A stretch of DNA of 64,000 bases from Oceanobacillus piezotolerans (GCF_003665065.1 NZ_RCHR01000001.1:1-64000); one strand, 5' to 3'. Positions 18,013-27,215 are shown, numbered from the stretch's first letter. Made by a program: numbers and translations. Notes: a model not told the origin generated them from the sequence alone.

Positions 18013-18231
18013 GTGCTAATTACTGATTTATCACGTGCAATTAAAAATCAAAAGAAAATTGAAATCATTTATATTGCAAGCAATAAACAAATAACAAAGA
18101 GGACCATACGTGCCATCAAATTACAGGAGCAATATCTTTTGGCTTATTGCTATTCTAAACGTAGTATAAGGTTATTCAAATTAAATAATATTCTTGCTGT
18201 CCAACCATTGAAGATGCACGTGGGTGCATAA
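18013..18231 (+). CDS. Stand-alone mini WYL-like protein
   Basis: 72 residues. The pattern IEIIYIASNKQITKRTIRAI, then QYLLAYCYSKRSIRLFKLN and NILAVQ matches the SH3-like core of WYL domains (I.Y....g..t.R.i...... yLlAyc..r...R.f.l..I..v). WYL domains bind nucleic acid or nucleotide ligands and are usually C-terminal to an HTH; here there is no HTH. GTG start after GGAGTG. A weak but readable match. Confidence 0.6.
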   Translation: MLITDLSRAIKNQKKIEIIYIASNKQITKRTIRAIKLQEQYLLAYCYSKRSIRLFKLNNILAVQPLKMHVGA

Positions 18232-18290
18232 TGATTTCTAGTATCTTTCCCTTTTTGTGATAAGATGGATACTAAAAAGGATTGAGGGAA

Positions 18291-18857
18291 ATGAAGCTTA
18301 TTTTACTTTTCGGTCCACAAGCTGTTGGTAAAATGACGGTAGGACAAGAATTAGAAAGATTAACCGGTCTCCCGCTACTACACAATCATAAAACAATTGA
18401 TCTGCTGTCACCGATTTTTGGATTTTCTGAAGAAATGTGGCGATTATCGACGCTATTTCGGTATGAAATTTTTAAATCTGTTGCCAAAGGTAATAGTAAT
18501 GGTGTGATTTTTACATTTGTGTGGGCATTTAATGAAAAAGAAGACTGGAAGTTTGTTGAGGAAATATGCCAGTTTTTTGAATCAGAAGGCAGGGAAGTTT
18601 ACTTAGTGGAATTAGAAGCAGATTTGGAGAAGCGATTGGAGAGAAATAAGACATCAAACCGCCTAGAACATAAGCCTTCGAAGCGAGACATTGCTTTCTC
18701 CGAAAGGGAGCTGTTAGATTCAATGGATAAATATCGTCTTCAATCTTTTCCAGATGAGATAAAAAAGAGAAATTATATTAGGATTAATAATACCAATCAA
18801 TCTCCACATGAAGTCGCAAGGAAAATTTGTGAAGCTTTTATTTTAGATTGTAAATAA
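18291..18857 (+). CDS. P-loop NTP kinase-like protein
   Basis: 188 residues. Walker A LLFGPQAVGKMTVGQ at residues 4-18, then a kinase-like LID region with DLEKRLERNKTSNRLEHKPSK (Arg-rich). Similar to small AAA/shikimate-kinase-type phosphotransferases of unknown substrate common in Bacillaceae. AAAAGG at 18275-18280 fits ATG 18291 better than the in-frame TTG at 18282. Monocistronic. Confidence 0.75.
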   Translation: MKLILLFGPQAVGKMTVGQELERLTGLPLLHNHKTIDLLSPIFGFSEEMWRLSTLFRYEIFKSVAKGNSNGVIFTFVWAFNEKEDWKFVEEICQFFESEGREVYLVELEADLEKRLERNKTSNRLEHKPSKRDIAFSERELLDSMDKYRLQSFPDEIKKRNYIRINNTNQSPHEVARKICEAFILDCK

Positions 18858-18925
18858 ACTTTACAAAATTTTTCTTGCCTTTTTCCATTACTTCTGTAAT
18901 AATATGATTAATTATATAAGAACCT

Positions 18926-19059
18926 TTAAATCAGTCCTGTGAGGCTGGTAAGGTAATGCGGAATAATTTTATTTCTTTCTATGCATGTTAAGGTAAGTTA
19001 GCTTAACATGTCATCATTTTGCATGCATCTTGCCACCACGCCAGGCAAGGTGCTTTTTT
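18926..19059 (+). promoter_or_regulatory. PyrR-responsive attenuator leader of the uracil permease gene
   Basis: 18931-18950 (TCAGTCCTGTGAGGCTGGTA) matches the PyrR RNA-binding loop consensus ARUCCnGnGAGGYU, in the arrangement known from the B. subtilis pyr leaders. Downstream, 19025-19034 (GCATCTTGCC) pairs with 19044-19053 (GGCAAGGTGC) and is followed by TTTTTT: an intrinsic terminator 27 nt before the start codon. In B. subtilis, UMP-bound PyrR binds the loop and favours the terminator. The same control is inferred here. Confidence 0.88.
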
Positions 19060-19085
19060 AATGCGATAATTTAAGAGGAGAGATC

Positions 19086-20348
19086 ATGATGGCACAACGA
19101 GAGATTAAAGTAGATGAGCGATTACCATTATTACAAAGCTTACCATTAAGTTTTCAGCACTTATTTGCTATGTTTGGTTCAACTGTATTAGTTCCAATTT
19201 TATTTGGGGTAGACCCAGCAACTATTCTGTTATTAAACGGGATTGGAACGATTCTTTATATTTTTATTACAAAAGGAAAAATTCCGGCATATCTTGGTTC
19301 AAGCTTTGCCTTTATTTCACCAGTAACAGCTGTTATAACAGACGGTGGGGGATATGGTGCAGCGCTTGGTGGATTCTTTGTTGTCGGTCTAGTATTAGTG
19401 TTAGTAGGGTTAGTAGTTAAATTTGTGGGGACCACTTGGATTGATGTGATCTTTCCACCTGCTGCAATGGGAGCAATTGTTGCAGTAATCGGTCTAGAGC
19501 TAGTTCCAACTGCTGCTGGCATGGCAGGATTAAGCAGACCAGCAGATGTACCAATTGATGCTACAGCTATTACAGTTTCATTGCTTACACTTGGAGCAAC
19601 TATTATTTATTGGGTTACCATGCGAGGATTCTTAAAGATTATTCCTATTTTACTTGGAATTATAACTGGTTATGTTATCGCAACTTTATTCGGTATAGTA
19701 GATTACACTGCAGTAAAAGAAGCTGCATGGATTCAAATGCCAACTTATTATGCGATAGAATTTAATTGGTCTGATATTCTTATTATTTTACCAGCAGCAC
19801 TCGTGCTAATTCCAGAACATATTGGCCATTTGGTTGTTACAGGGAATATTGTTAAGAAAGACCTTGTGAAAGACCCAGGATTAGATCGTTCTTTATTCGG
19901 AAACGGTATTTCAACAATGATTTCGAGTCTTTTTGGTTCTACTCCAAATACAACTTACGGTGAGAATATTGGGGTATTAGCAATCACTCGGGTTTACTCA
20001 ACTTGGATTATTGGTGGAGCTGCATTAATCGCGATTGCACTATCATTCTGTGGAAAGCTTGCAGCACTTATACAATCAATTCCAACACCTGTTATGGGCG
20101 GGATTTCTTTGTTGCTATTTGGAATTATCGCTGTAAGTGGTTTACGTATGCTTGTTGAACAGCAAGTCGATTATAACAATTCGCAGAACCTGATTTTAAC
20201 GTGTGTAGTTTTAGGAATAGGAATTAGTGGTGCTTCCATAACAATGGGAGCAGTAACCTTGTCTGGTATGGGACTAGCTACAGTTGTAGCAATTGTCTTA
20301 AGCCTCTTCTTTAAACTATTGGATATTACAAAATTAACGAATGAATAA
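19086..20348 (+). CDS. pyrP: Uracil permease (NCS2/UraA-PyrP family)
   Basis: 420 residues, about 14 membrane segments in the UraA fold. Conserved NCS2 features: PLSFQHLFAMFGSTVLVP at the N-terminus, the substrate-site Glu in LIPEHIGHLVVTGNIV, and NTTYGENIGVLAITRVYS. It imports uracil with H+. The PyrR leader directly upstream independently supports a pyrimidine rather than xanthine substrate. AGAGGAGAG precedes ATG 19086; a second ATG at 19089 is equivalent. Confidence 0.93.
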   Translation: MMAQREIKVDERLPLLQSLPLSFQHLFAMFGSTVLVPILFGVDPATILLLNGIGTILYIFITKGKIPAYLGSSFAFISPVTAVITDGGGYGAALGGFFVVGLVLVLVGLVVKFVGTTWIDVIFPPAAMGAIVAVIGLELVPTAAGMAGLSRPADVPIDATAITVSLLTLGATIIYWVTMRGFLKIIPILLGIITGYVIATLFGIVDYTAVKEAAWIQMPTYYAIEFNWSDILIILPAALVLIPEHIGHLVVTGNIVKKDLVKDPGLDRSLFGNGISTMISSLFGSTPNTTYGENIGVLAITRVYSTWIIGGAALIAIALSFCGKLAALIQSIPTPVMGGISLLLFGIIAVSGLRMLVEQQVDYNNSQNLILTCVVLGIGISGASITMGAVTLSGMGLATVVAIVLSLFFKLLDITKLTNE

Positions 20349-20349
20349 T

Positions 20350-20384
20350 AGAAACCAGGGAGACTCGTGCTTCCTGGTTTTCCA
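20350..20384. terminator. Bidirectional terminator
   Basis: Stem AAACCAGG...CCTGGTTT between convergent pyrP and bioY, with T-rich sequence on the plus side. Confidence 0.75.
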
Positions 20385-20390
20385 TTTTTA

Positions 20391-20960
20391 TTAAGCAATT
20401 TCCTTCTTAGGAATACTAATGAGATTAGCCTGAATTAGTCTTCTTCTTACCGTAATTCCAATATAACTAGCAAGGAAGGCTTTTATGAAGCCGACAACTA
20501 AGAATGGGTATACCCCAGCTGCGAGGCTTGCGCCCCAACTTAAATCTAATACTAATTTGAGTTGCATTGTACCGAAGAAGAGCGTAACAAACATACCAAT
20601 GACATTTGCCAACAGTGCCATTGGAACGGTAAATCTCGTTTTTTCTAAAATAAGACCAGTAATAAAAGCAGTCACGATAAACCCAAAAATATAACCCCCA
20701 GAAGGTCCTACCAGTACTTGTGCACCTCCACTAAAACCTGCAAAAACAGGGAGTCCGACCGCGCCCATTGCAGCATAGCATATCATAGCTAAGGCGCCTT
20801 GTTTTGAACCTAAAATGGTTGCAGCAATACCAACTGCTAAAGTCTGTCCACTAATGGGAATTAGAGGAAGAGGAACCTCCACCTGAGCTAATATTGCGGT
20901 AATGGCAGCAAAAATGGCACAATTCATCATAACTCGTAATTTTTTACTTTGATTATTCAT
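20391..20960 (-). CDS. bioY: Biotin transporter S component BioY
   Basis: 189 residues, six hydrophobic helices, and BioY family blocks QVEVPLPLIPISGQTLAVGI, GSKQGALAMICYAAMGAVGL and GFSGGAQVLVGPSGGYIFGF. BioY binds biotin with high affinity and can work with an ECF energising module; no EcfA/T genes are near. GGAGGCGAGGG lies upstream. Expression is probably repressed by BirA (see the operator at 21030-21059). Confidence 0.93.
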   Translation of the reverse strand: MNNQSKKLRVMMNCAIFAAITAILAQVEVPLPLIPISGQTLAVGIAATILGSKQGALAMICYAAMGAVGLPVFAGFSGGAQVLVGPSGGYIFGFIVTAFITGLILEKTRFTVPMALLANVIGMFVTLFFGTMQLKLVLDLSWGASLAAGVYPFLVVGFIKAFLASYIGITVRRRLIQANLISIPKKEIA

Positions 20961-21006
20961 TTATTAACCCTCGCCTCCATTAATAAAAAATTCAAAATGT
21001 TACTTA

Positions 21007-21059
21007 AATGGTAATGGATAGGGGGTGGTTTGTCAACTTGAGTTTTTAAAGGTTAACAA
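21007..21059 (-). promoter_or_regulatory. bioY promoter with probable BirA operator
   Basis: On the minus strand, half-site TTGTTAAC (21052-21059), 14 nt, then GTTGACAA (21030-21037): a dyad with one mismatch, matching the Firmicutes BirA operator (TTGTTAAC-N14/15-GTTAACAA). The right half contains the -35 TTGACA; 17 nt later is TACCAT as -10. Biotinoyl-AMP-loaded BirA would block RNA polymerase here. Read directly from sequence; consensus from memory. Confidence 0.8.
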
Positions 21060-21065
21060 ATAAAA

Positions 21066-21092
21066 ATCGTGTCTTGTACTCAAGACACGACA
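21066..21092 (-). terminator. Terminator of prfC
   Basis: Stem TCGTGTCTTG paired with CAAGACACGA; on the minus strand followed by TTTTTATTTG. Confidence 0.85.
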
Positions 21093-21097
21093 GTAAG

Positions 21098-22672
21098 TTA
21101 GAAGTTAGTTTCAAACAAGTCAATTAGTTCTACATCTTCATTATTTTGTTTAAACCAATTTAAGGCAAATTCATTTTGGAATAAGACAAGATAATTACCT
21201 TCACGATCTCGAACAAGTAATTTTCGTTCATCAAATAATGACTCATTGATTTTTTGTTCAGGGTTTAACCAGCGGGGGATTCTTTCCCCAATCGTTTCGA
21301 ACATAATATCGACATTATATTCATTTTCCATTCTGTATTTAAATACTTCGTACTGTAATTCTCCCACTGCTCCTAGTATATAGGATTCCGTATGTTTATC
21401 ACGGAATAACTGAATGGCTCCTTCTTGGACAAGCTGTTCAATTCCTTTTCTAAACTGCTTTGATTTCAGAACATTCTTAGCCATAACCTTTTTATAGAGT
21501 TCTGCTGGGAACTGCGGAAGTTCATCATAATCAAAATTGGCTTTTCCTTCGATTAAAGTATCGCCAATTTGATAGGCGTTGGGGTCATATATTCCGATAA
21601 TATCACCAGCGTATGCTTCGTCAACAGTCTCTCTAGTGGAGGCAATAATTTGCTGGGATTGAGATAACTTAAATACCTTGCCTGTTCTAGAAAGTTTGAC
21701 ACTCATCCCGCGTTCAAACTTTCCTGAGCACACTCGGATAAATGCAATCCGATCACGGTGTGCTGGATTCATATTTGCTTGAATCTTAAAGATGAAACCT
21801 GAAAAATCTGGGTGATCTGGCTGAACGAGCCCCTCAGTCGACTTTCTTGGTTGAGGTGCTGGAGCCATAGATATAAACGTATCAAAAAACAGATTCACGC
21901 CAAATGGGGCAAGTGCACTCCCAAAAAATACAGGGGTTTGTTCTCCGGCCATCACAGCATCAAGGTTGAATTCATCCCCAGCTTCATCTAATAAAGCAAC
22001 TTCTTCTCTGCTTGCTTGGTAGATGGGGGATGAAATTAATTCCTCGTACTCTGGATTCATTAATTCATGATTTGGAATATAGGTTTCTTCTTCATTACCA
22101 TTAAACTTAATAAACTGTTTTTCATGACGATCAAAGATACCCAGAAATCTTTTCCCCATTCCAGCGGGCCAATTCATTGGATAGGTTTCTATGTCGAGTA
22201 CTTCTTCAATCTCTTCTAATAAAGCAAAAGGTTCCTTTCCTTCACGGTCTAACTTATTTATAAAGGTGAAGATAGGAATACCACGCATGCGGCAAACTTT
22301 AAACAATTTGATCGTTTGGGGTTCTATCCCTTTTGTAGAGTCAATAATCATAACTACGCTGTCAACCGCAGTCAGTGTACGATAAGTATCCTCACTGAAG
22401 TCTTCGTGCCCAGGTGTATCCAGTATATTGACTTGTAAATCTCCATATTGAAAATTCATCACACTTGATGTTACAGATATGCCTCGTTGTTTTTCGATTT
22501 CCATCCAGTCAGATGTAGCAAATTTACCAGATTTTTTTCCTTTTACTGTGCCTGCTGACCGAATAAGATTTCCCACTAAAAGCAGCCGTTCGGTTAACGT
22601 TGTTTTCCCAGCATCCGGATGGGAAATAATAGCAAATGTTTTTCTTTTTTGTACTTCTTCTTTAATAGACAT
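21098..22672 (-). CDS. prfC: Peptide chain release factor 3 (RF3)
   Basis: 524 residues. GTPase motifs in order: SHPDAGKTTLTERLL (G1), DTPGHEDF (G3), FINKLDREGKEP (G4), with the RF3-specific domain II/III to the end. RF3 recycles RF1/RF2 from ribosomes after peptide release. GAGAGGG fits ATG 22672; a frame extension to 22687 has no ribosome binding site. Many Bacillus species, including B. subtilis as far as I recall, lack prfC, so its presence is mildly informative on lineage. Confidence 0.95.
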   Translation of the reverse strand: MSIKEEVQKRKTFAIISHPDAGKTTLTERLLLVGNLIRSAGTVKGKKSGKFATSDWMEIEKQRGISVTSSVMNFQYGDLQVNILDTPGHEDFSEDTYRTLTAVDSVVMIIDSTKGIEPQTIKLFKVCRMRGIPIFTFINKLDREGKEPFALLEEIEEVLDIETYPMNWPAGMGKRFLGIFDRHEKQFIKFNGNEEETYIPNHELMNPEYEELISSPIYQASREEVALLDEAGDEFNLDAVMAGEQTPVFFGSALAPFGVNLFFDTFISMAPAPQPRKSTEGLVQPDHPDFSGFIFKIQANMNPAHRDRIAFIRVCSGKFERGMSVKLSRTGKVFKLSQSQQIIASTRETVDEAYAGDIIGIYDPNAYQIGDTLIEGKANFDYDELPQFPAELYKKVMAKNVLKSKQFRKGIEQLVQEGAIQLFRDKHTESYILGAVGELQYEVFKYRMENEYNVDIMFETIGERIPRWLNPEQKINESLFDERKLLVRDREGNYLVLFQNEFALNWFKQNNEDVELIDLFETNF

Positions 22673-22940
22673 AAAAATCCCTCTCAATTCTTTATTTGTT
22701 TAGGTTCTTCTGTATGGGATTTTCCTACATCGGGATGTCGCTCCTTTAACGTTCCATTAGAATGATTACTTTTAATACTATACTACAGCGCCAAAAATTT
22801 AGCGATATGAATTATTTTATTCTTTCTATTTTTTCTTTTTTCCAACTCGAAGAAAAAGTGCTATAATAAATATTTGTAAAGTATTTGTTAAGAAATGATT
22901 CAATCTATAGATAGAGAGAAATGCTCTGAGGAGGCAAATC

Positions 22941-23498
22941 ATGAAAGTAGAGCTTAATGGGAATTCGCTTGAACTTATCATTGGGGACATTACGAAACAG
23001 ACGACAGAAGCAATTGTAAATGCAGCTAACGGAACATTAATGGGTGGTGGCGGAGTGGATGGTGCAATCCACCTAGCTGCAGGAGATGAATTAGTAGAAG
23101 AATGTAAGAGAATCCGTGAAGATGATTTAGACGGCAATTACCTTTTAACAGGCAGAGCAGTCATTACAAAGGGCTATCGGCTGCCAGCTGATTATGTCAT
23201 CCATACTGTTGGTCCAGTATGGGAAGGGAATAGGGAAGTTTCTGAAGAGAAGCTAAAAAGTGCGTATAAGAATTCATTACAGCTAGCGATGGATAATGGA
23301 ATCGGCAGCATTTCATTTCCTTCTATTTCAACAGGTGTATATCGTTATCCGGTCAATCTTGCTTCCAAAGTAGCAATAAAAGCAATTATTGACTTCTTAG
23401 AGGAAAATCAATTTGGACGTGTTGTGCTAACTTTATTTTCTGAGAAAGATTTTAATACTTATAAAGAAGCTTTAGAAAGTATTTTAGTAAAAAACTAA
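22941..23498 (+). CDS. Macro-domain protein (ADP-ribose / O-acetyl-ADP-ribose hydrolase type)
   Basis: 185 residues, a single macro domain. Signature IVNAANGTLMGGGGVDGAIH (ADP-ribose binding, residues 30-50) and SISFPSISTGVYRYP (phosphate loop) are intact; YmdB-type enzymes deacetylate O-acetyl-ADP-ribose. GAGGAGG precedes the ATG. A likely promoter with TATAAT at about 22862 lies 70 nt upstream. Confidence 0.92.
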   Translation: MKVELNGNSLELIIGDITKQTTEAIVNAANGTLMGGGGVDGAIHLAAGDELVEECKRIREDDLDGNYLLTGRAVITKGYRLPADYVIHTVGPVWEGNREVSEEKLKSAYKNSLQLAMDNGIGSISFPSISTGVYRYPVNLASKVAIKAIIDFLEENQFGRVVLTLFSEKDFNTYKEALESILVKN

Positions 23499-23537
23499 GT
23501 TTGCGTATCATTTAGAAAATAAATATGAGAATGAAGA

Positions 23538-23577
23538 AAAAAACCGAGCTTGAATAATCCCGCTCGGTTTTCTCTAT
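23538..23577. terminator. Bidirectional terminator
   Basis: Stem AAAACCGAGC paired with GCTCGGTTTT (23540-23571) with T runs on both strands, between the macro-domain gene and the convergent VWA gene. Confidence 0.88.
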
Positions 23578-25484
23578 ATGGTTTTTAACAATAGTTTCTT
23601 TAAAAGTGGTGCAAATTGTTCGGGCAACTCTGATACACTAGGAATCATTAACCTTTCTCGTCCATATATATTTTGCATCGTTATATCTTCTGCTTCATCA
23701 ATTTCTCCATCGGAAAGAAACATCCCAATCACTTCCATCCCCTTTTTACGTGCTTCTGATACAGCTTTATTCGTATCTACAATTCCATTTTGATCGTAAT
23801 TAGAGGCTGCTGGTTCGCCATCAGAGAAGATAAGCAAGAATTTATTTTTTTCACTGCGGAGAGCAAGTTGTTCCGTTGCAACTCGAATACTAAAACCGTC
23901 CCGATTATCTTCTTGCGGCTCAAGCTGCATGATTTTTGCGCCATTATTATGTTGGGATGAGTCCGAGAAGGAGTGAATAACATGAAAATAGTTTGGTTGA
24001 TAATTTTCACTTACTTCAAATGCGTCTTCCCAAAAACCAATAATGGAGTGGGGGATGTTAAATTGTTTTAGTACCTCATGGAAAAGAACAATTCCTCGTT
24101 TTGTTTCTTCCATTTTTCCTTGCATAGAGGCAGAACAATCGACAAGCAGTGTAAATACTGCATCGAATTCCTTGGATTCCTGATTCTTTTTATAGAAGAC
24201 TCTTGGATTCTCATCCAAGATGATGGGAAGTAATTTTTTGGACAAGCGCCCAACGACTAAGTCTTTTCTTGGTGCATTCTTTTTATGCTCAATGGTCTTT
24301 TTAATAATATTCGATAGCTTTCTTTTTAATGGCTCAATTTCCCTTACGAAATCTCTGTATAGCAGTATATCTTCGCGGGAAGGCTGTTCTGCTTCCTTTA
24401 TTAGCTTCACGGCATGCTTATTCTCTTCCCCGTATTTATTTTCACTGCTTGCACCGTTCCTATTTTCTTGTTTCTCAAGAGATTCTAATTCGGAATAATC
24501 GTTTTTCTTTGATTTTCCTGATGAACCTTGAATCGTTCCCATTGCTTGGTCGGCATCTTCCGTTTCTCTTGCGCCTCCACCCATAATATTGGTTTTCGTT
24601 CCGACATCCAAATTAAATTGCAGGAAGGTTTGTTTCCTGTCCTCATTCTTGTTCTCTCTGTGCCAAGTGGAAAATTCTTCGTCAATATACTCATTATCTT
24701 CATTATTTACTTCTTCTGAGTCATCATTTTTAACATCATCTGTTCTTGTCAGTTCATCAAAAAGGCGATTTTCGATTAAGCTTTCAATATGATAGATGGG
24801 AAAGATAAAATACTCATGAACCGTATCTCTATAATGATTGTCCACTTGAAAGACGATTCTTTCTGCAATGTTTACAATATCGGATGTGTTTTTGGCATCA
24901 AAAACTTCATAAAGAAACGGTTTTATCGATTCTAATTGTTCCAATTGTTTTTCATTAACACGAGGGAAGCTAGGGTCAGGATGATCGGACTGTATCAGTA
25001 AATAAATAAGACAAAATAACTCATCTAGCTCAAGTCCTCTGGTTGCATGGGCGATAAGTTCATTCTCAAATTTGTGCTTTAAATATTTCCTTCTCGTATG
25101 AAATACATGTTTCGTCCCTGGTCGATCTCTCTTAATCCATTCTTCTAAACGAATGTCCTCAAGCAGTGCGAATAACTGGGTGGAGAACTTTTTAACATGA
25201 ACTTCATTTGTATCCTCTAAATATTGCTTCATTGCCTTTACGCTAGAATAGCGCAATGTACCAAGCGTTCGTAGATACACATCTGTTTTATATCCAGCTA
25301 CTTGAAAGGTACTTTCTGCTGTATCCCACATTCTGCTAGCTGTTACACGATTATTAATCGTATCAATAAACGACCCAAAGCTGTATTCGAAAGTAAAATC
25401 AGCATGTTCAGATAAGACTGTCGTTAAATCCTGAAGCTGTAAGAATAGATTAGTATCGACCTTTGCGTCGTGAAAACGGTACAT
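23574..25484 (-). CDS. yojO: VWA-domain protein (YojO-like), partner of the MoxR ATPase
   Basis: 636 residues. The N-terminal half is helical and charged, the middle is acidic and low-complexity (DDVKNDDSEEVNNEDNEYID), and the C-terminal 200 residues form a von Willebrand A domain with an intact MIDAS: DCSASMQG (Asp449) and FSDGEPAASN. MoxR-VWA pairs (NorQ/NorD, CbbQ/CbbO, B. subtilis YojN/YojO) are thought to remodel or insert metals into target enzymes; the client here is unknown. It starts 12 nt after yojN, with AAAGGAGC overlapping that gap. Confidence 0.85.
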   Translation of the reverse strand: MYRFHDAKVDTNLFLQLQDLTTVLSEHADFTFEYSFGSFIDTINNRVTASRMWDTAESTFQVAGYKTDVYLRTLGTLRYSSVKAMKQYLEDTNEVHVKKFSTQLFALLEDIRLEEWIKRDRPGTKHVFHTRRKYLKHKFENELIAHATRGLELDELFCLIYLLIQSDHPDPSFPRVNEKQLEQLESIKPFLYEVFDAKNTSDIVNIAERIVFQVDNHYRDTVHEYFIFPIYHIESLIENRLFDELTRTDDVKNDDSEEVNNEDNEYIDEEFSTWHRENKNEDRKQTFLQFNLDVGTKTNIMGGGARETEDADQAMGTIQGSSGKSKKNDYSELESLEKQENRNGASSENKYGEENKHAVKLIKEAEQPSREDILLYRDFVREIEPLKRKLSNIIKKTIEHKKNAPRKDLVVGRLSKKLLPIILDENPRVFYKKNQESKEFDAVFTLLVDCSASMQGKMEETKRGIVLFHEVLKQFNIPHSIIGFWEDAFEVSENYQPNYFHVIHSFSDSSQHNNGAKIMQLEPQEDNRDGFSIRVATEQLALRSEKNKFLLIFSDGEPAASNYDQNGIVDTNKAVSEARKKGMEVIGMFLSDGEIDEAEDITMQNIYGRERLMIPSVSELPEQFAPLLKKLLLKTI

Positions 25485-25496
25485 GAATATGCTCCT

Positions 25497-26369
25497 TTAA
25501 AATAGTGTTTCTGCGAGGTTTAATACGAATTCTCTTTCTCGTTCTTCATCAAGCTTATCTACAATTGCTCGAAGAATGGCTCGTTTAGGCGGAATAATTA
25601 CACTCAAATCACAAGCGTCTAAGAGAGCTCGAATGGAAGCACCATCTTCAGATAATTTCCCTTGATAAACAGCTTCTATTAGATCTGATGATAACTTTAC
25701 AAATAGTTCAACCGTCTTGGAATCCTGCAGCTTTGTATTGGTTTGAATTAGTTGTTTTAATTGCTCTCCTTCAATATATGGGACTTCAATAACAACGAAG
25801 CGGTTCTTCAGTGCTTCGTTTAATGGAACCGTACCAATGTAACCCTCGTTAATTGCTGCAATGACATTAAAGCTTTCTTTTGCTGTAACAATTTCATTTG
25901 TAAAAGGGTTGGTGATGGTTCGGCGGTAATCTAATACTCCATTGATAAGTGGTAAAGTTTCTGGTTTAGCCATATTGATTTCGTCAATATATAAAAAAGT
26001 TCCATGTGTCATGGCATTAATAACTGGACCTGGAACAAATTCTATTACCTGTTTCTCCTCGTTATATGCTAATGTCTTAAATCCGAGTAAGCTTTCCGCA
26101 TCTAGATCCACAGAACAGTTTACACTAAACATTGGTTGGTGAAAAAGATTGGATAATGTTTCAGCAAACTTTGTTTTACCAGCTCCAGTTGGACCTTTTA
26201 ATAATACATTTTTACCTAAACTTAATGCTGTAATAGCATCTATAAGTAATTCCATAGATGGTGGTACATACCCGCCATCACGGATTAATTCTTGGAATGC
26301 CTCTATATGCGATGTGTTTTCTTCTAGTAAAGCCTCAATATTAGCAGGCAGATTATATTTATTAGTCAA
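25497..26369 (-). CDS. yojN: MoxR-type AAA+ ATPase (YojN-like)
   Basis: 290 residues. Walker A GPTGAGKT at 59-66, Walker B FLYIDEIN (Asp129, Glu130), sensor-1 [12 protein letters not shown], and arginine finger [11 protein letters not shown]. CbbQ/NorQ subfamily. I chose TTG 26369: AAAGGAG lies 8 nt upstream on the minus strand, whereas the longer frame (to 26420) has no ribosome binding site. First gene of the two-gene operon with the VWA partner. Confidence 0.88.
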   Translation of the reverse strand: MTNKYNLPANIEALLEENTSHIEAFQELIRDGGYVPPSMELLIDAITALSLGKNVLLKGPTGAGKTKFAETLSNLFHQPMFSVNCSVDLDAESLLGFKTLAYNEEKQVIEFVPGPVINAMTHGTFLYIDEINMAKPETLPLINGVLDYRRTITNPFTNEIVTAKESFNVIAAINEGYIGTVPLNEALKNRFVVIEVPYIEGEQLKQLIQTNTKLQDSKTVELFVKLSSDLIEAVYQGKLSEDGASIRALLDACDLSVIIPPKRAILRAIVDKLDEEREREFVLNLAETLF

Positions 26370-26704
26370 AAAATAAACTCCTTTCATGTCTGCAATCCTG
26401 TTGTAATGATAAATATCCAAACTCTATTGTACACGAAGAATTTCTTCCTTAACAGAAAAGTTATTTCCAGAATACTAGTTCGATTTGGATTACAGCGCGA
26501 GGCAAGAAACGGAACGAATGAAAAGAGGAATCTTTATTGCAGGCTGGGCTGTAAGGCCCTTAATGAGCAGAATTTAAGAATTATAGGTAGAGATGAAAAA
26601 AACTCACTTGAGTGAAGTTTCACTTAAAACTAAAATCTTAAATGTTTTTGTATGAAATTACATAAAAAAGTAAAAGATAAGAAGGGTAAAATAGGAGGTG
26701 AACT
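26370..26704. other. Intergenic region, no gene seen
   Basis: About 335 bases between the divergent yojN and the DUF378 gene. I see only a short palindrome (AGTGAAGTTTCACT, around 26612-26625) and AT-rich promoter-like sequence. A 69-codon frame at 26406-26615 has no ribosome binding site or recognisable composition and is not called. Confidence 0.5.
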
Positions 26705-27037
26705 ATGATGAAAACTCTTAGAGCCATTGCATTAACATTAATAATAATAGGTGCACTTAACTGGGGTCTGATTGCTTTATTTCAATTTGATTTAGTCGCA
26801 GCAATTTTTGGAGGGCAAGATTCATTCTTCTCAAGAATTATTTATGGTCTAGTGGGATTGAGTGGACTTTACTATGCTGTAGCGTTGCTAAATCCTGTTG
26901 ATGTACCTGAAGATAGAACAACTAGAAGATTAAATTATGGAACGGAATTCGGGGAGGATACGGATATTGACACACCATCCCCACGATCTATGCAAACATC
27001 TGACATATACAGAAGACCGACTGGAAAAGATGAATAG
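26705..27037 (+). CDS. DUF378 membrane protein with polar C-terminal tail
   Basis: 110 residues. Two membrane helices form a DUF378 (YuzA-like) domain in residues 1-65 (ALTLIIIGALNWGLIALF; the N-W-G-L is typical; IIYGLVGLSGLYYAV). Residues 66-110 are a hydrophilic, Arg/Asp/Thr-rich tail (PVDVPEDRTTRRLNYGTEFG) not normal for the ~70-residue family. AGGAGGTG precedes ATG 26705. Function unknown. Confidence 0.8.
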   Translation: MMKTLRAIALTLIIIGALNWGLIALFQFDLVAAIFGGQDSFFSRIIYGLVGLSGLYYAVALLNPVDVPEDRTTRRLNYGTEFGEDTDIDTPSPRSMQTSDIYRRPTGKDE

Positions 27038-27143
27038 AACAGCTTAATAATCTTTCAACACGAAGGCCACTTTTGTGAAACTCCTAAAACTTGGCTGTGT
27101 TGAATCTCTTTCACAGCTTAGAAATCACATTTTAATGAATGGC

Positions 27144-27176
27144 AGAAAGCGCCTTCCTTCAAGTAGGCGCTTTTGA
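27144..27176 (+). terminator. Terminator upstream of splA
   Basis: Stem AAAGCGCC paired with GGCGCTTT with a 12-nt loop and TTTT. It lies between the DUF378 gene and splA. It could terminate the former or act in the splA leader. Confidence 0.65.
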
Positions 27177-27215
27177 ATCGTCATAACCCTTCATACAGAA
27201 AGTAGGTCATGATAA

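Noticed and set aside
24220..24792. Several plus-strand frames of 60-90 codons
   Set aside because: Shadows of the VWA-protein gene on the minus strand (Ser/Phe/Leu-rich complement of acidic codons).
26406..26615. 69-codon plus-strand frame
   Set aside because: No Shine-Dalgarno, no recognisable protein pattern, and overlaps the probable promoter region of yojN.
27174..27200. Sigma-G promoter for splAB (TGAATC ... CATACAG)
   Set aside because: The spacing between the two elements is only about 12 nt instead of 17-18.
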